Assembly (NCBI GenBank): GCA_910579295.1 | Contig: CAJTTC010000001.1 | Location: 1-64,000, forward strand | Length of the DNA: 64,000 nt | Source of the DNA: an uncultured Christensenella sp. | GTDB taxonomy: Bacteria > Bacillota_A > Clostridia > Christensenellales > Borkfalkiaceae | Direction: 5' to 3' | Shown: in pieces, positions 1-9,062 of the stretch | Layout: every line of letters begins with the position of its first letter | Numbering within the stretch: position 1 is the stretch's first letter | Position numbers and translations under genes: made by a program | The notes under the pieces: model-generated | What the model was told of the DNA's origin: nothing | Seen by the model: the letters and a program-made list of their open reading frames with translations, nothing else | Database searches by the model: none

Positions 1-1
1 G

Positions 2-172
2 GAAAACTTCTTCGGAAGATTGAAAGTTGAAATGTATTACGGCGAAACATTTTCTTCAACGGATGAGTTTATTCGTTGTTTGAAAGATTACATTGAATAT
101 TACAACAACGAACGAATTATTTTAAAACTGAAAATGAGTCCGGTACAATACCGAACTCACTCTCAATTATAA
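2..172 (+). CDS. IS3-family transposase, C-terminal end (cut by window start)
   Basis: This is the last 56 codons of an IS3-family DDE transposase (OrfB), which cuts and joins DNA at insertion sequence ends. The frame starts ENFFGRLKVEMYYGE, the block that follows the catalytic glutamate in IS3/IS150-type enzymes, and continues through YIEYYNNERI to SPVQYR, the usual C-terminal end of this family. The first Glu visible is probably the third residue of the DDE triad. The stop TAA is at 170-172. The upstream catalytic core and OrfA lie outside the window, so intactness cannot be judged. Confidence 0.9.
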   Translation, partial: ENFFGRLKVEMYYGETFSSTDEFIRCLKDYIEYYNNERIILKLKMSPVQYRTHSQL

Positions 173-185
173 TTGTTTAATTTTT

Positions 186-210
186 TGTCCAAACTTTGGG
201 GTTCACTTCA
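186..210 (+). repeat. Right terminal end of the IS3/IS150-type element
   Basis: The stretch beginning TGTCCAAACTTTGGGG and ending TTCA lies 14 bases after the transposase stop. It resembles the TG...CA-bounded terminal inverted repeats of IS150-group elements (TGTCC start, run of G). The left end is outside the window, so inverted-repeat pairing and target duplication cannot be tested. Confidence 0.65.
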
Positions 211-234
211 TACTTGCGCGGGGGGGCTTAAATT

Positions 235-1410
235 TTATTTGTTGTTGTCAAGGCGCTGTTTTAAGCTGTCCGCCCTGTCGCACTGTTCCCATGGCAGATA
301 CGCTTTGCCGAAGTGCCCGTAAGCCGCCGTCTGCGAATATATGGGTTGGCGCAAGCCCAAGGCGTTTATAATGGCGTAGGGGCGCATATCGAACTCTTCG
401 ACCAATATATTGGCAATTTTTCCGTCTGGGAGTTTGCCCGTGCCGAACGTGTCGACGAAAACCGAAACGGGACGGGATACGCCTATAGCGTACGCCACCT
501 GCAATTCTATCTTCTCGCACAGTCCCGCGGCAACGGCGTTCTTGCAGATATATCTTGCCATATACGCCGCCGAGCGGTCGACCTTTGTGGGGTCTTTGCC
601 CGAAAAAGCTCCGCCGCCGTGCGCGCACGCGCCTCCGTACGTGTCTACAATAATCTTTCTGCCCGTCAGTCCGCTGTCGCCCTCGGGGCCTCCGATTAAA
701 AATCTGCCCGTGGGATTAATGTAAATTTTAGTGCTCGCGTCAAGCAGACAGGAGGGGATAACCGCGTCTATTACGTTTTTAATAACGCCCTTTTTAAGCT
801 CCTCCTGCGTTATCGCGTCATCGTGCTGAGTGGAAACGACTACCGCGTCGACGCGTACGGGATTATCGCCGTCGTACTCCACCGTAACCTGCGTTTTTCC
901 GTCGGGGCGCAGGTGGGGCATAAGCCCGCTCTTTCTCACCTCCGTCAGCCTTGCCGCAAGCTTGTGCGCAAGAGTAATGGGCAGAGGCATAAGCTCCTCC
1001 GTTTCCGAGCAGGCGTAGCCGAACATCATACCCTGGTCGCCCGCGCCGAGCAGATCCTCCGTATCTTTTGCACCCGATTTGTTTTCGAGCGAGCTGTTCA
1101 CACCCTGAGCTATGTCGGGGCTCTGCCCGTGTATGGCAACTGTAATTTTACAGCTGTTGTATGAAAAGCTGCCGAAGTCGTAGCCTATGCGCTTTATTGT
1201 GGCGCGCGCAACCTCCTCGTAGTCTACCTTTGCGTACGTCGTCACTTCGCCCATAATCAAAAGTCCGTCGTAAGCTGCGCAGCACTCAACCGCACAGCGG
1301 GCGGAGGGGTCTTGCGAGATAATTGCGTCTACAATCGCGTCGGATATCGCGTCGCAGAGCTTGTCGGGGTGACCCTCGGTTACGCTTTCGCTCGTAAAAA
1401 ATTTCTTCAT
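235..1410 (-). CDS. metK: S-adenosylmethionine synthetase
   Basis: Makes S-adenosylmethionine from ATP and methionine in the cytoplasm. The 391-residue product has the family landmarks: GHPDKLCD at residues 13-20 (methionine/ATP site), GAGDQGMMFGYA near 121-132, and the Gly-rich GGGAFSGKDPTKVDRSA loop in the second half. The length is normal for MetK. The start at 1410 is chosen over an in-frame ATG 50 codons upstream, because MKKFFTSESVTEGHPDK matches the conserved N-terminus and GGAGAAAGAA sits just before it. The longer frame would run through the riboswitch leader. Transcribed alone from a strong promoter at 1581-1609. Confidence 0.97.
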   Translation of the reverse strand: MKKFFTSESVTEGHPDKLCDAISDAIVDAIISQDPSARCAVECCAAYDGLLIMGEVTTYAKVDYEEVARATIKRIGYDFGSFSYNSCKITVAIHGQSPDIAQGVNSSLENKSGAKDTEDLLGAGDQGMMFGYACSETEELMPLPITLAHKLAARLTEVRKSGLMPHLRPDGKTQVTVEYDGDNPVRVDAVVVSTQHDDAITQEELKKGVIKNVIDAVIPSCLLDASTKIYINPTGRFLIGGPEGDSGLTGRKIIVDTYGGACAHGGGAFSGKDPTKVDRSAAYMARYICKNAVAAGLCEKIELQVAYAIGVSRPVSVFVDTFGTGKLPDGKIANILVEEFDMRPYAIINALGLRQPIYSQTAAYGHFGKAYLPWEQCDRADSLKQRLDNNK

Positions 1411-1440
1411 TTCTTTCTCCTCATACGTTATAATTAAAGG

Positions 1441-1474
1441 TAAAAATTTAACCCGCTCGACAGCCGAACGGGTT
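1441..1474 (-). terminator. Riboswitch-associated intrinsic terminator before metK
   Basis: On the minus strand AACCCG...CGGGTT (1450-1474) forms a hairpin followed by AAATTTTTA. It lies between the SAM-binding aptamer-like sequence and the metK start. This is the standard place for the expression-platform terminator of an S-box leader: high SAM would favour the hairpin and stop transcription. Confidence 0.7.
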
Positions 1475-1480
1475 TGTAGT

Positions 1481-1575
1481 TGATTGATTGCCCATCGGTA
1501 CGGTATTAGCACCTTGCAAAGCAGGTTGCTGTGTGGTCGCAGAGCCGTTCTCTCGCACACTCTCTATAGGTTACG
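1481..1575 (-). promoter_or_regulatory. SAM riboswitch, S-box (SAM-I clan) aptamer, metK leader
   Basis: Minus-strand reading gives AGAGAG, then a stem GTGTG...CACAC with kink-turn-like GA/CGAC bases, then AGCAACC, a small TGC-TTT-GCA stem, and AGGTGCTAATACC. The run GCAACCtgc...gcaAGGTGCTAATNCC is the hallmark of the SAM-I aptamer (P2 end, P3, J3/4). It starts right at the expected transcription start of the metK promoter and is followed by a terminator. The P1 and P4 helices are less clear by eye, so a divergent SAM-I or SAM-I/IV variant is possible. Confidence 0.8.
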
Positions 1576-1580
1576 GTTAC

Positions 1581-1609
1581 ATTATATAATCATAATTTTC
1601 CATTGTCAA
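1581..1609 (-). promoter_or_regulatory. metK: Sigma-A-type promoter for metK leader
   Basis: Perfect TTGACA (complement of 1604-1609) and TATAAT (complement of 1581-1586) with a 17-base spacer on the minus strand. Transcription would start near 1575, exactly at the beginning of the aptamer. Confidence 0.88.
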
Positions 1610-1623
1610 TTAAATTGCAGTAG

Positions 1624-1652
1624 TTTACAAGCCGTATTTTTTATGGTACAAT
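1624..1652 (+). promoter_or_regulatory. Promoter for the radical SAM gene and downstream genes
   Basis: TTTACA at 1624-1629 and TACAAT at 1647-1652, spacer 17 bases, facing right. It is divergent from the metK promoter with about 15 bases between the two -35 boxes. Confidence 0.75.
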
Positions 1653-1681
1653 AAAAACGTATACGATAGAGGACGTAATTT

Positions 1682-2533
1682 ATGAAATGTGCGCTGTGCC
1701 CGATTGCGTGCGGAGCGGACCGCGAAGGACAGGCGGGATACTGCGGCGTTAAGGGCGTAAAAATTGCAAAGTATTATCTTCACCCGTTCGAAGAGCCTAT
1801 AATATCGTTTAAGAACGGCAGCGGCTGCGTGTTTTTCTGCGGTTGCTCGTTGAAGTGCGCGTTCTGTCAGAATTACGAGCTTTCAAGGAATATGCGCGGT
1901 AAGGAAATTTCCGCAAAGGAACTTTCGGATATCTTCCGCCGATTGGAGGAGCAGGGGGCGGACAATATAAACCTGGTCACTCCCACGCACTACGTTCCGC
2001 AGATAGCCGAAGCGTTTGCTATCTACCGCCCCAATCTTCCCGTAGTGTACAACACTCACGGCTACGAGAAGCTTGAAACGCTGAAAATCGCAGACGGGTT
2101 TACCGATATCTATTTGCCCGACCTTAAATTTACCGACAGCTTTTTAGCCGAGCGGTACACGGGGCGGGCGGACTATCCCGACTACGCGTTGCCCGCAGTG
2201 CGGTTTATGGCGGGCAAGCCTCTCCGTCTTGACGAAAACGGAAAGATGCTTTCGGGCTGTATCGTGCGCCACCTCATTCTTCCGCAGGCGGCTTACGACA
2301 GCGTTAAGGTTGTTGAGTTTGCGTCGACGCTCCCCGAGGATACGTATTTCAGCCTTATGCGGCAGTATACGCCGTTCGGAGAAGCCGACAAATTCCCCGA
2401 ATTGAACAGGCGCATTACCGACAGGGAGTACAAAACCGTGCTCGCCGCGGTAAAGCGGTGCGGATTGAAGAACGTCTTTTTGCAGGACGGCGACAGCGCT
2501 AAAACCGATTTTATACCCAAATGGGACTATTGA
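1682..2533 (+). CDS. PflX-type radical SAM protein
   Basis: A 283-residue radical S-adenosylmethionine protein related to pyruvate formate-lyase activating enzymes (the PflX/COG1313 group); its substrate is not established. The 4Fe-4S motif C-x3-C-x2-C is C55, C59, C62 within CGCSLKCAFCQNYE. Four extra N-terminal cysteines (C3, C6, C10, C21) could bind a second metal site, as is usual for this subgroup. HPFEEPIISFKNGSG before the cluster is also typical. RBS GAGGA precedes ATG 1682. No glycyl radical enzyme gene is adjacent, so the partner cannot be inferred from context. Confidence 0.88.
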   Translation: MKCALCPIACGADREGQAGYCGVKGVKIAKYYLHPFEEPIISFKNGSGCVFFCGCSLKCAFCQNYELSRNMRGKEISAKELSDIFRRLEEQGADNINLVTPTHYVPQIAEAFAIYRPNLPVVYNTHGYEKLETLKIADGFTDIYLPDLKFTDSFLAERYTGRADYPDYALPAVRFMAGKPLRLDENGKMLSGCIVRHLILPQAAYDSVKVVEFASTLPEDTYFSLMRQYTPFGEADKFPELNRRITDREYKTVLAAVKRCGLKNVFLQDGDSAKTDFIPKWDY

Positions 2534-2560
2534 TTAATGCGGAATTAAGTATTCGGAATT

Positions 2561-4453
2561 ATGCTTATAACTTTTTCATCAGTGGCGTTCGGCTACGGCG
2601 ACAATTTAATATTTTCACGGGTCAACTTCGCCGTAAACGAGGGTGAGCGCGTAGGACTTGTCGGCGAAAACGGCGCAGGCAAGACTACGCTTATAAAACT
2701 GCTTTTGGGCGAGCTTGCCGCAGACGAAGGCGAGGTAATAAAAAAGAACGGTATCCGCATAGGTTATCTCGAACAGAACGGCGGCTATGAGAGCGGCAAC
2801 ACCGTAATGGGTGAAATGCGCGAGGTGTTCAGTGAGGAGCTGTCCGCCGTCGAAAAGCTTTCCGCGCTCTCGGAGGAGCTTGCCGCGTGCGAGTACGGGG
2901 GCAAGGAGTACGCGCGCATATCCGCAAGGATAGAGGCGTTGAACAAGTACGTTGCCTCGCGCGATTGCTACAACGTCGAGGTCAAGATTAAAACCGTGCT
3001 CAACGGTATGGGCTTCGAGAGCTTTTACGACCGCAATATAGATACTATGTCGGGCGGGGAAAAGACGCGTTTAAAGCTTGCAAGACTTTTATTGGAAGAG
3101 CCCGATTTGCTTGTTCTTGACGAACCAACAAACCACCTCGACGTTAAGACGCTCTATTGGTTAGAGGACTATATCGCCGAGTTTAAGGGCGCGGTGTTCG
3201 TCGTGTCGCACGACAGATATTTTTTGGACAGAGTTGTCGGCAAGGTTGTCGAAATCGAAAACAAGAGTTTAAGCATATATGCTGGCAACTATTCCAAATA
3301 TAAAATTTTAAAGGCGGAGCGTTACGAGCGCGCGCTCAAAGAATACGAAAGACAGCAGGAAGAAATAAAGAAATTACAGACGTACGTCGATAAAAACATA
3401 GTGCGTGCAACGACGGCGAAGAGCGCGCAGAGCAGAGTCAAACAGCTTGAAAGAATGGAGATTTTGGAAAAGCCGTTCACGCCGCCCCGCCCGCCGCGCT
3501 TCTCGTTCAGATACGGTCAGGAGCCCGCAAAAGAGGTCGTTTCCGTAAGGGATTTAAACCTCTCGATAGGCGATAAGCAGCTGATATGCGGGGGGCAATT
3601 GCAAATTTTGCGCGGTCAGAAGGTGGCGATAGTCGGTGATAACGGCGCGGGTAAGTCAACGCTTTTGCGCACGCTTGTAAGCGGCGAAAACCCCGCGATT
3701 ACCGTCGGGCGTTTCGTTGCGTTTGCGTATTACGATCAGGAAATGGCTAACCTTAACGGCGACAATACCGTATTGCAGGAGCTGTGGGACAGGCACGTTT
3801 CTTATTCTCAGACGGAAGTGCGCGCGTCGCTTGCGCGTTGCGGTCTGTATCCCGAGGATATGGATAAAAAGGTGTCGTCGCTGTCGGGCGGTGAGCGCGC
3901 AAAGCTGGCAATATGCGTGTTTGAAAACACTTGCGGCAACGTGCTTGTTTTAGACGAGCCGACCAACCACTTGGATTTGCCCGCGCGCGAGAGCCTTGAA
4001 GAGGCGTTAAAAGCCTTTGACGGCACGGTGATTTTCGTGTCGCACGACAGGTATTTTATTTCGGCAATAGCCGAGCAGGTCGTTGAGATAGAAAACGCCC
4101 GTCTGAATACGTTTGAGGGCGGGTACGACGGATATAAGCGTGCAAAGTCCGCCGCCGCCGAGAGCGAGCGCTTACGGGAAGAGGCGCGCCAACGCGAGGA
4201 GTACGAAAGCCGGAAGCAAAGCGCGTACCGCTCCAAAAAGGACAGGGCGCGGGAAGCTCAGTTAAAGGCGGAATTAAAGGCGATTGAGGCGGACATATCA
4301 GCCGGCGAACGCTTGGAAGAGGAGTTGACCGAGCGTCTTGCCGACCCCGAGGTTGCGTGCGATTTCGAGAAGATTAAGGAGATTGCGGCACGGCTCGACG
4401 AGGTGCGAGCGCGGTTGGAAAAGCTGTACGAAAGGTACGGCGAACTAATCTGA
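2561..4453 (+). CDS. ABC-F family ATPase (Uup/YdiF-like)
   Basis: A 630-residue soluble protein with two fused ABC ATPase domains and no membrane segments, the layout of ABC-F ribosome-associated factors. Walker A motifs are GENGAGKTT (35-43) and GDNGAGKST (about 359-367). Signature motifs are MSGGEKTR (about 163) and LSGGERAK (about 440), each followed by LDEPTNHLD. A charged linker near 260-310 joins the domains. The last ~90 residues are a Glu/Lys/Arg-rich coiled coil, pointing to the Uup/YdiF branch. Members help ribosomes or protect them from antibiotics; which applies here cannot be told. It starts 28 bases after the radical SAM gene, probably in one transcript. Confidence 0.9.
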   Translation: MLITFSSVAFGYGDNLIFSRVNFAVNEGERVGLVGENGAGKTTLIKLLLGELAADEGEVIKKNGIRIGYLEQNGGYESGNTVMGEMREVFSEELSAVEKLSALSEELAACEYGGKEYARISARIEALNKYVASRDCYNVEVKIKTVLNGMGFESFYDRNIDTMSGGEKTRLKLARLLLEEPDLLVLDEPTNHLDVKTLYWLEDYIAEFKGAVFVVSHDRYFLDRVVGKVVEIENKSLSIYAGNYSKYKILKAERYERALKEYERQQEEIKKLQTYVDKNIVRATTAKSAQSRVKQLERMEILEKPFTPPRPPRFSFRYGQEPAKEVVSVRDLNLSIGDKQLICGGQLQILRGQKVAIVGDNGAGKSTLLRTLVSGENPAITVGRFVAFAYYDQEMANLNGDNTVLQELWDRHVSYSQTEVRASLARCGLYPEDMDKKVSSLSGGERAKLAICVFENTCGNVLVLDEPTNHLDLPARESLEEALKAFDGTVIFVSHDRYFISAIAEQVVEIENARLNTFEGGYDGYKRAKSAAAESERLREEARQREEYESRKQSAYRSKKDRAREAQLKAELKAIEADISAGERLEEELTERLADPEVACDFEKIKEIAARLDEVRARLEKLYERYGELI

Positions 4454-4470
4454 TAAGGACGGTTTTTTAT

Positions 4471-5556
4471 ATGAAGAAAAACGAAGTTGAAGAGACGGCG
4501 ATAACTACCGTTGCCGACGAAACCGAAGAGGAGAAGGACAGCAAACAGTCGAAGCTGTCGTTTTCAAAGCGTTTCAGCGGCTTTCTTGATACTGCCAAGG
4601 GCGGAATAGATACTATAAACGAGTTTTACACAAGCTGGATTAAGCCCGTGTACGATAACCGCGCGCAGATTTCCCGACGGCTGAGTATGGTATCGACGAT
4701 TATTTCCATAATATTCTTTATGCTGTACGTGCCGTTTTTACTGTTCAGCAAGCTATCAAAGGATTTGTCGCTCGGCGTTGATATCGCGCTATATGTGTGC
4801 ATCGGCGTGTACGTCGTTACGGTAATCGCTCTGTTATTCGTTACGTTCTCCTCGGGCAAAAGTACGTCCACTACAATGGCGAAAAGACACAAGCAGACGC
4901 GCAAAATCGTGCTGTTAATCGTGCGTTTGGCGTCGCTTGCGATCGGTATTTCGGCGCTCATAATTTCGGCGGCGAGCGGCTCTGCGGATTCAAAGACCGC
5001 CACTTTAGATACGATTGCCATTATATTTGCGGTTATGTCGATAATCTTTTCGTCGCTCCCGCTTGTGTTCGGCGGTATGGCGGGATTTTTCAGGTGGCTC
5101 ATCTCACCCGCAAGGGCTAAATATAAATTTTCTTTCGTTATTTTGGAATGGTATCAGTCGCTAACTTCCGACAAGATTATAAGCAAAACGCTCAAACGCG
5201 CCGTAAAGAAATACGGCGAAAGAATAGGCTTGCTCATAGATAAATATTTTCTGCCGCAGCTCGGCAAAAAGCAGATAAAGTCTATAGACCGCGCCGCGCT
5301 AACAAAGCTTTTAGACAGCATCCCCGAGGAGGATTTGAACATCGCCGAATGGGTGACGAAGGAAACGTTCGACTATGCCGACGAGTGCGGTTACATAGAC
5401 GTCAATCCCTGTAAACAGTTAGAGCTCGGCGGAAATATCGAGTTGGAGGGCAAGGCGAAAAAGAGTACGGAAAGTGCCGAAGGAAAGCAAAAGGGCAAGT
5501 TCGCCGCGCTCTTTACACGCAAACGAAATAAGAAAAGCGACGTCGAAGAGGAATAA
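4471..5556 (+). CDS. Unrecognised membrane protein with cytoplasmic C-terminal domain
   Basis: A 361-residue protein that I do not recognise. The acidic N-terminus (about 60 residues) is followed by hydrophobic segments near 73-93, 102-124, 146-168 and 178-205, then a soluble basic domain of about 150 residues ending in a Lys-rich tail. No catalytic motif is visible. It begins 18 bases after the ABC-F gene and is followed by a strong terminator, so it is the last gene of the three-gene unit that starts at 1682. Confidence 0.75.
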   Translation: MKKNEVEETAITTVADETEEEKDSKQSKLSFSKRFSGFLDTAKGGIDTINEFYTSWIKPVYDNRAQISRRLSMVSTIISIIFFMLYVPFLLFSKLSKDLSLGVDIALYVCIGVYVVTVIALLFVTFSSGKSTSTTMAKRHKQTRKIVLLIVRLASLAIGISALIISAASGSADSKTATLDTIAIIFAVMSIIFSSLPLVFGGMAGFFRWLISPARAKYKFSFVILEWYQSLTSDKIISKTLKRAVKKYGERIGLLIDKYFLPQLGKKQIKSIDRAALTKLLDSIPEEDLNIAEWVTKETFDYADECGYIDVNPCKQLELGGNIELEGKAKKSTESAEGKQKGKFAALFTRKRNKKSDVEEE

Positions 5557-5574
5557 TTTAATAACCTTAAAAGC

Positions 5575-5610
5575 AATTCGCCGCGGCATATGCCGCGGCG
5601 AATTAAATTT
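5575..5610 (+). terminator. Strong intrinsic terminator
   Basis: A perfect 30-base palindrome (5575-5604, core CGCCGCGGCATATGCCGCGG) followed by AAATTTTTG. It ends the rightward unit; its symmetry could also slow leftward transcripts from glyQS. Confidence 0.88.
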
Positions 5611-5667
5611 TTGTTGATTGTAAGCGCAACGATAAGCGCGTTAAAGAAGCGGAAAAGTGTTCGGCTT

Positions 5668-7071
5668 TTAAAATTCCAGACTCTTTTCGATATATGCTTC
5701 AAGCTCGGAAATCGGCAGGCGTATCTGTTGCATACTGTCGCGGTCGCGCACGGTTACGGTGTCGTTTTCAAGAGTGTCGAAGTCAATGGTAATGCAGTAC
5801 GGCGTGCCTATTTCGTCCTGCCTGCGATAGCGCTTGCCGATAGAGCCCGTCACGTCGTAGGTCACGGAGAACTTCTTTGCAAGCATTCTGTAAACCTCGT
5901 CCGCCTTATCTGAAAGACCTTTTTGCAGGGGGAGTATCGCCGCCTTGTAGGGTGCAAGGAAGGGGTGCAGGTGCATAACAACGCGCACGTCGTTCTTCGC
6001 CTCGTCCAAAACCTCCTCGTCGTACGCGTCGGTCAGATACGCCAAAACCATACGCTCGACGCCGAGCGACGGCTCTATAACAAAGGGCACGTATTTTTCG
6101 CCCGTTACTGGGTCGGTGTATTCCATACTCTCGCCGCTCTCCGTCTGGTGCTGGGTCAAGTCGTAGTCCGTTCTGTCGGCAACGCCCCAAAGCTCGCCCC
6201 AGCCGAACGCGAATTTGTACTCAAAGTCCGTCGTAGCTTTTGAATAGAAGCAGAGCTCTTCGGGGGAGTGGTCTCTCAGCCTTAAATTTTCCTCGTTCAT
6301 TCCAAGGGACAGGAGGAAGTCTTTGCAGTAATTTTTCCAATAGTTAAACCATTCGAGGTCCGTGTCGGGCTTGCAGAAGAATTCAAGCTCCATTTGCTCG
6401 AACTCGCGTACGCGGAAGATGAAGTTGCCGGGCGTGATTTCGTTGCGGAACGATTTGCCTATCTGCCCTATGCCGAACGGAACGCGCATACGCGAAGCGC
6501 GCTGAACGTTTTTGAAGTTTACGAATATTCCCTGAGCCGTTTCGGGGCGGAGGTAAACGGTGTTAACGCTGTCCTCGGTAACGCCCTGAAAGGTCTTGAA
6601 CATAAGATTGAATTTTCTTATCGGAGTAAAGTCGCTCTTGCCGCAAACGGGGCAGGCGATTTTCTTTTCGGTTATAAAGGCTTCCAGGGCGTCGTTGTCC
6701 ATAGCCTCGACCTTGACGTCAAGCCCGTGCTTTGCGCAGTAGGCTTCAACGAGATTGTCCGCTCTGTGGCGGGTCTTGCAGCTCTTGCAGTCCATAAGCG
6801 GGTCGGAAAATCCGCCGAGGTGTCCGCTCGCTTTCCAGGTGCGCGTGTTCATCAATATCGCGCAGTCAAGTCCCGTGTTCAGTGTGTTTTCCTGTACGAA
6901 CTTTTTCCACCACGCCTTTTTGACGTTGTTTTTAAATTCCACGCCGAGAGGACCGTAGTCCCACGTGTTGGCAAGTCCGCCGTAGATTTCGCTTCCGGGG
7001 AAGATAAAGCCCCTGTTCTTACACAGAGCAACCAGCTTTTCCTGCGTAACCGCTCTCTTTTTATCCGCCAT
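5668..7071 (-). CDS. glyQS: Glycyl-tRNA synthetase (single-chain, dimeric type)
   Basis: Charges tRNA-Gly with glycine. The 467-residue class II enzyme starts with the typical GFIFPGSEIYGGLANTWDYG block (21-40). It has two CxxC pairs (95/98 and 140/143) in the insertion domain and class II motif 2 FRNEI at 208-212 followed by the FIFRVREFEQMELEFF segment. The C-terminal anticodon-binding domain (from about 370) includes the KRYRRQDEIGTPYC segment. The length fits the alpha2 enzyme, not the alpha2beta2 GlyQ/GlyS pair. It has its own promoter at 7127-7155 and only a ~48-base leader, too short for a T-box. Confidence 0.96.
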   Translation of the reverse strand: MADKKRAVTQEKLVALCKNRGFIFPGSEIYGGLANTWDYGPLGVEFKNNVKKAWWKKFVQENTLNTGLDCAILMNTRTWKASGHLGGFSDPLMDCKSCKTRHRADNLVEAYCAKHGLDVKVEAMDNDALEAFITEKKIACPVCGKSDFTPIRKFNLMFKTFQGVTEDSVNTVYLRPETAQGIFVNFKNVQRASRMRVPFGIGQIGKSFRNEITPGNFIFRVREFEQMELEFFCKPDTDLEWFNYWKNYCKDFLLSLGMNEENLRLRDHSPEELCFYSKATTDFEYKFAFGWGELWGVADRTDYDLTQHQTESGESMEYTDPVTGEKYVPFVIEPSLGVERMVLAYLTDAYDEEVLDEAKNDVRVVMHLHPFLAPYKAAILPLQKGLSDKADEVYRMLAKKFSVTYDVTGSIGKRYRRQDEIGTPYCITIDFDTLENDTVTVRDRDSMQQIRLPISELEAYIEKSLEF

Positions 7072-7126
7072 AATACTCTCCTTCGGCGCGCACTTGGCAA
7101 AAATGCGCCCAATTAATTTTTAGTAA

Positions 7127-7155
7127 ATTTTATGCCTTACGGTAAAAAATGTCAA
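7127..7155 (-). promoter_or_regulatory. glyQS: Promoter for glyQS
   Basis: TTGACA (complement of 7150-7155) and TAAAAT (complement of 7127-7132), 17-base spacer, minus strand. The rest of the 246-base gap between glyQS and fhs holds a TATAAT at 7271-7276 facing fhs without a clear -35 box. Confidence 0.85.
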
Positions 7156-7317
7156 GCGAATTGTGTAAAGCGTCCGCCAATTCCTCAAAACAGCTGTCAA
7201 TCGCGGCGGTTTATTGCATATATTTTTAAAAATCGAGGCTCAAATTATATACTTTGTCGCGCGAACGTGATATAATAGATATGAATTTTGAAATTTTACG
7301 AGGAGTGTAAACAAGGT

Positions 7318-8982
7318 ATGCTTAGCGATATCGAAATTGCCGAAAGCGCAAAATTGCAGGACATTCGCGTCATTGCTGAAAAACTCGGGCTGGACGAGGA
7401 CGGGCTGGAATTATACGGCAAGTATAAGGCAAAAATCAATATGGGCGAGATGAAGCCCAAATCGAAGCTTGTGCTTGTTACGGCGATTAACCCCACGGCA
7501 AGCGGCGAGGGCAAGACGACCGTTTCGATAGGACTTGCCGACGGAATGGCAAAGCTCGGCAAAAAGGTGTGCCTTGCGCTAAGAGAGCCGTCGTTGGGAC
7601 CTGTGTTCGGCATAAAGGGCGGCGCGGCGGGCGGCGGCTACGCTCAGGTCGTGCCCATGGCGGATATAAATCTGCACTTCACGGGCGACCTGCACGCGAT
7701 AACGGCGGCAAACAATCTGCTCTGCGCTATGATTGACAATCACATTTTCCGCGGCAACGCTCTCGATATTCGGAAGGTGCATTTCCACCGCTGTATGGAT
7801 ATGAACGACCGCGCTCTCCGCGATATCACGCTCGACTGTCCCGCGGGCAATATGAAGGGTTGCGAGAGCTATTCGCGCAAGGAGAGCTTTTCGATAACCG
7901 CCGCAAGCGAGGTTATGGCGGTTCTGTGCCTGTCGCGCGATATCGCCGATTTGAAAAGGCGTTTGGGCAATATAGCCGTCGGCGAAAATTCAAAGGGCGA
8001 TTACGTCTATGCGCGCGAGCTTAAAGCCGAGGGCGCAATGGCTACGCTTTTAAAGGACGCGATAAATCCCAACCTTGTGCAGACGTTGGAGGGCACTCCC
8101 GCGATTGTTCACGGCGGACCTTTCGCCAATATCGCGCACGGCTGTAATTCGGTAAGGGCTACGCTCGCGGCTATGAGCCTTGCCGACTATGCCGTTACCG
8201 AGGCGGGCTTCGGCGCGGATTTGGGCGCGGAGAAATTCCTCGACGCGAAGTGCAGAATAGCGGGGATAGAGCCCGACTGCGTAGTCGTCGTCGCTACCGT
8301 AAAGGCGTTGAAGCTGCACGGCGGCGCGGATAAGGCAACGCTGTCCGAAGAGAACGTAGAGGCGTTGAAAGCGGGCTTGCCCAATCTTTTAAAACACGTG
8401 GAAAACGTGCGCGGCGTGTACAAAAAGCCCGTCGTGGTTGCAATGAACAGGTTCTTCACCGATACCCCCGCGGAGATAGAAGCGGTTATGTCGGCTTGCC
8501 GCGAGGTCGGCGCTACCGCCGTGTTTACCGACGTCTTTTTAAAGGGCGGCGAGGGCGGCAGAGAGCTTGCCGCCGCAGTAATAGAGGCGTGCGCAACGAA
8601 GAGCAAACTGCACTATGCGTACGGGCTGAACGAGGACGTAAAGACAAAGATTGACGGAGTTGTCAGAAATATTTACGGCGGCGACGGCGCGGACTATTCG
8701 GCGATTGCGGAAGAGAAGATTGCCGCGTTGGAGGCTAAGGGGCTCGACAAGGGCTTGCCCGTAATTATAGCCAAAACGCAGTATTCGCTGTCCGATAATG
8801 CCGCGTTGTTGGCAGCTCCAAAGGGCTTTAAAATTTACGTGCGCGATATCGAGTACCGCGGCGGCGCGGGCTTTATAGTGGCGCTTGCGGGTTCGGTTAT
8901 GCTTATGCCCGGGCTTGGCAAAGTGCCGAGTGCGGAGCATATCGACATAGACGGCGACGGCAAAATTACGGGGCTGTCTTAA
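7318..8982 (+). CDS. fhs: Formate--tetrahydrofolate ligase
   Basis: Makes 10-formyltetrahydrofolate from formate, ATP and tetrahydrofolate, feeding purine and one-carbon metabolism (and acetogenesis where present). From ATG 7318 the product is 554 residues, the normal length. The P-loop TASGEGKTT is at 60-68, followed by LREPSLGPVFGIKGGAAGGG and the FTGDLHAITAANNLL block of the family. I prefer 7318 over the in-frame TTG at 7288, because MLSDIEIAESAKLQDI aligns with the usual Fhs N-terminus and GAGGAG lies upstream of it. No other one-carbon gene is adjacent. Confidence 0.96.
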   Translation: MLSDIEIAESAKLQDIRVIAEKLGLDEDGLELYGKYKAKINMGEMKPKSKLVLVTAINPTASGEGKTTVSIGLADGMAKLGKKVCLALREPSLGPVFGIKGGAAGGGYAQVVPMADINLHFTGDLHAITAANNLLCAMIDNHIFRGNALDIRKVHFHRCMDMNDRALRDITLDCPAGNMKGCESYSRKESFSITAASEVMAVLCLSRDIADLKRRLGNIAVGENSKGDYVYARELKAEGAMATLLKDAINPNLVQTLEGTPAIVHGGPFANIAHGCNSVRATLAAMSLADYAVTEAGFGADLGAEKFLDAKCRIAGIEPDCVVVVATVKALKLHGGADKATLSEENVEALKAGLPNLLKHVENVRGVYKKPVVVAMNRFFTDTPAEIEAVMSACREVGATAVFTDVFLKGGEGGRELAAAVIEACATKSKLHYAYGLNEDVKTKIDGVVRNIYGGDGADYSAIAEEKIAALEAKGLDKGLPVIIAKTQYSLSDNAALLAAPKGFKIYVRDIEYRGGAGFIVALAGSVMLMPGLGKVPSAEHIDIDGDGKITGLS

Positions 8983-9062
8983 TGGCGGCTCGGATAGAGC
9001 GGGTCGTCGGATAACTGTCGTAAAAATAATTTTCGGTTAAGTTTTACAAATGGAGGCGGAAT

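Noticed and set aside
235..1560. Longer metK frame starting at 1560
   Set aside because: The first 50 codons lie in the riboswitch and terminator, and the conserved N-terminus MKKFFTSESVTEGHPDK begins at 1410 with an RBS.
7072..7120. T-box leader before glyQS
   Set aside because: The leader is only about 48 bases and has no T-box motif (TGGNACC-type) or specifier loop.
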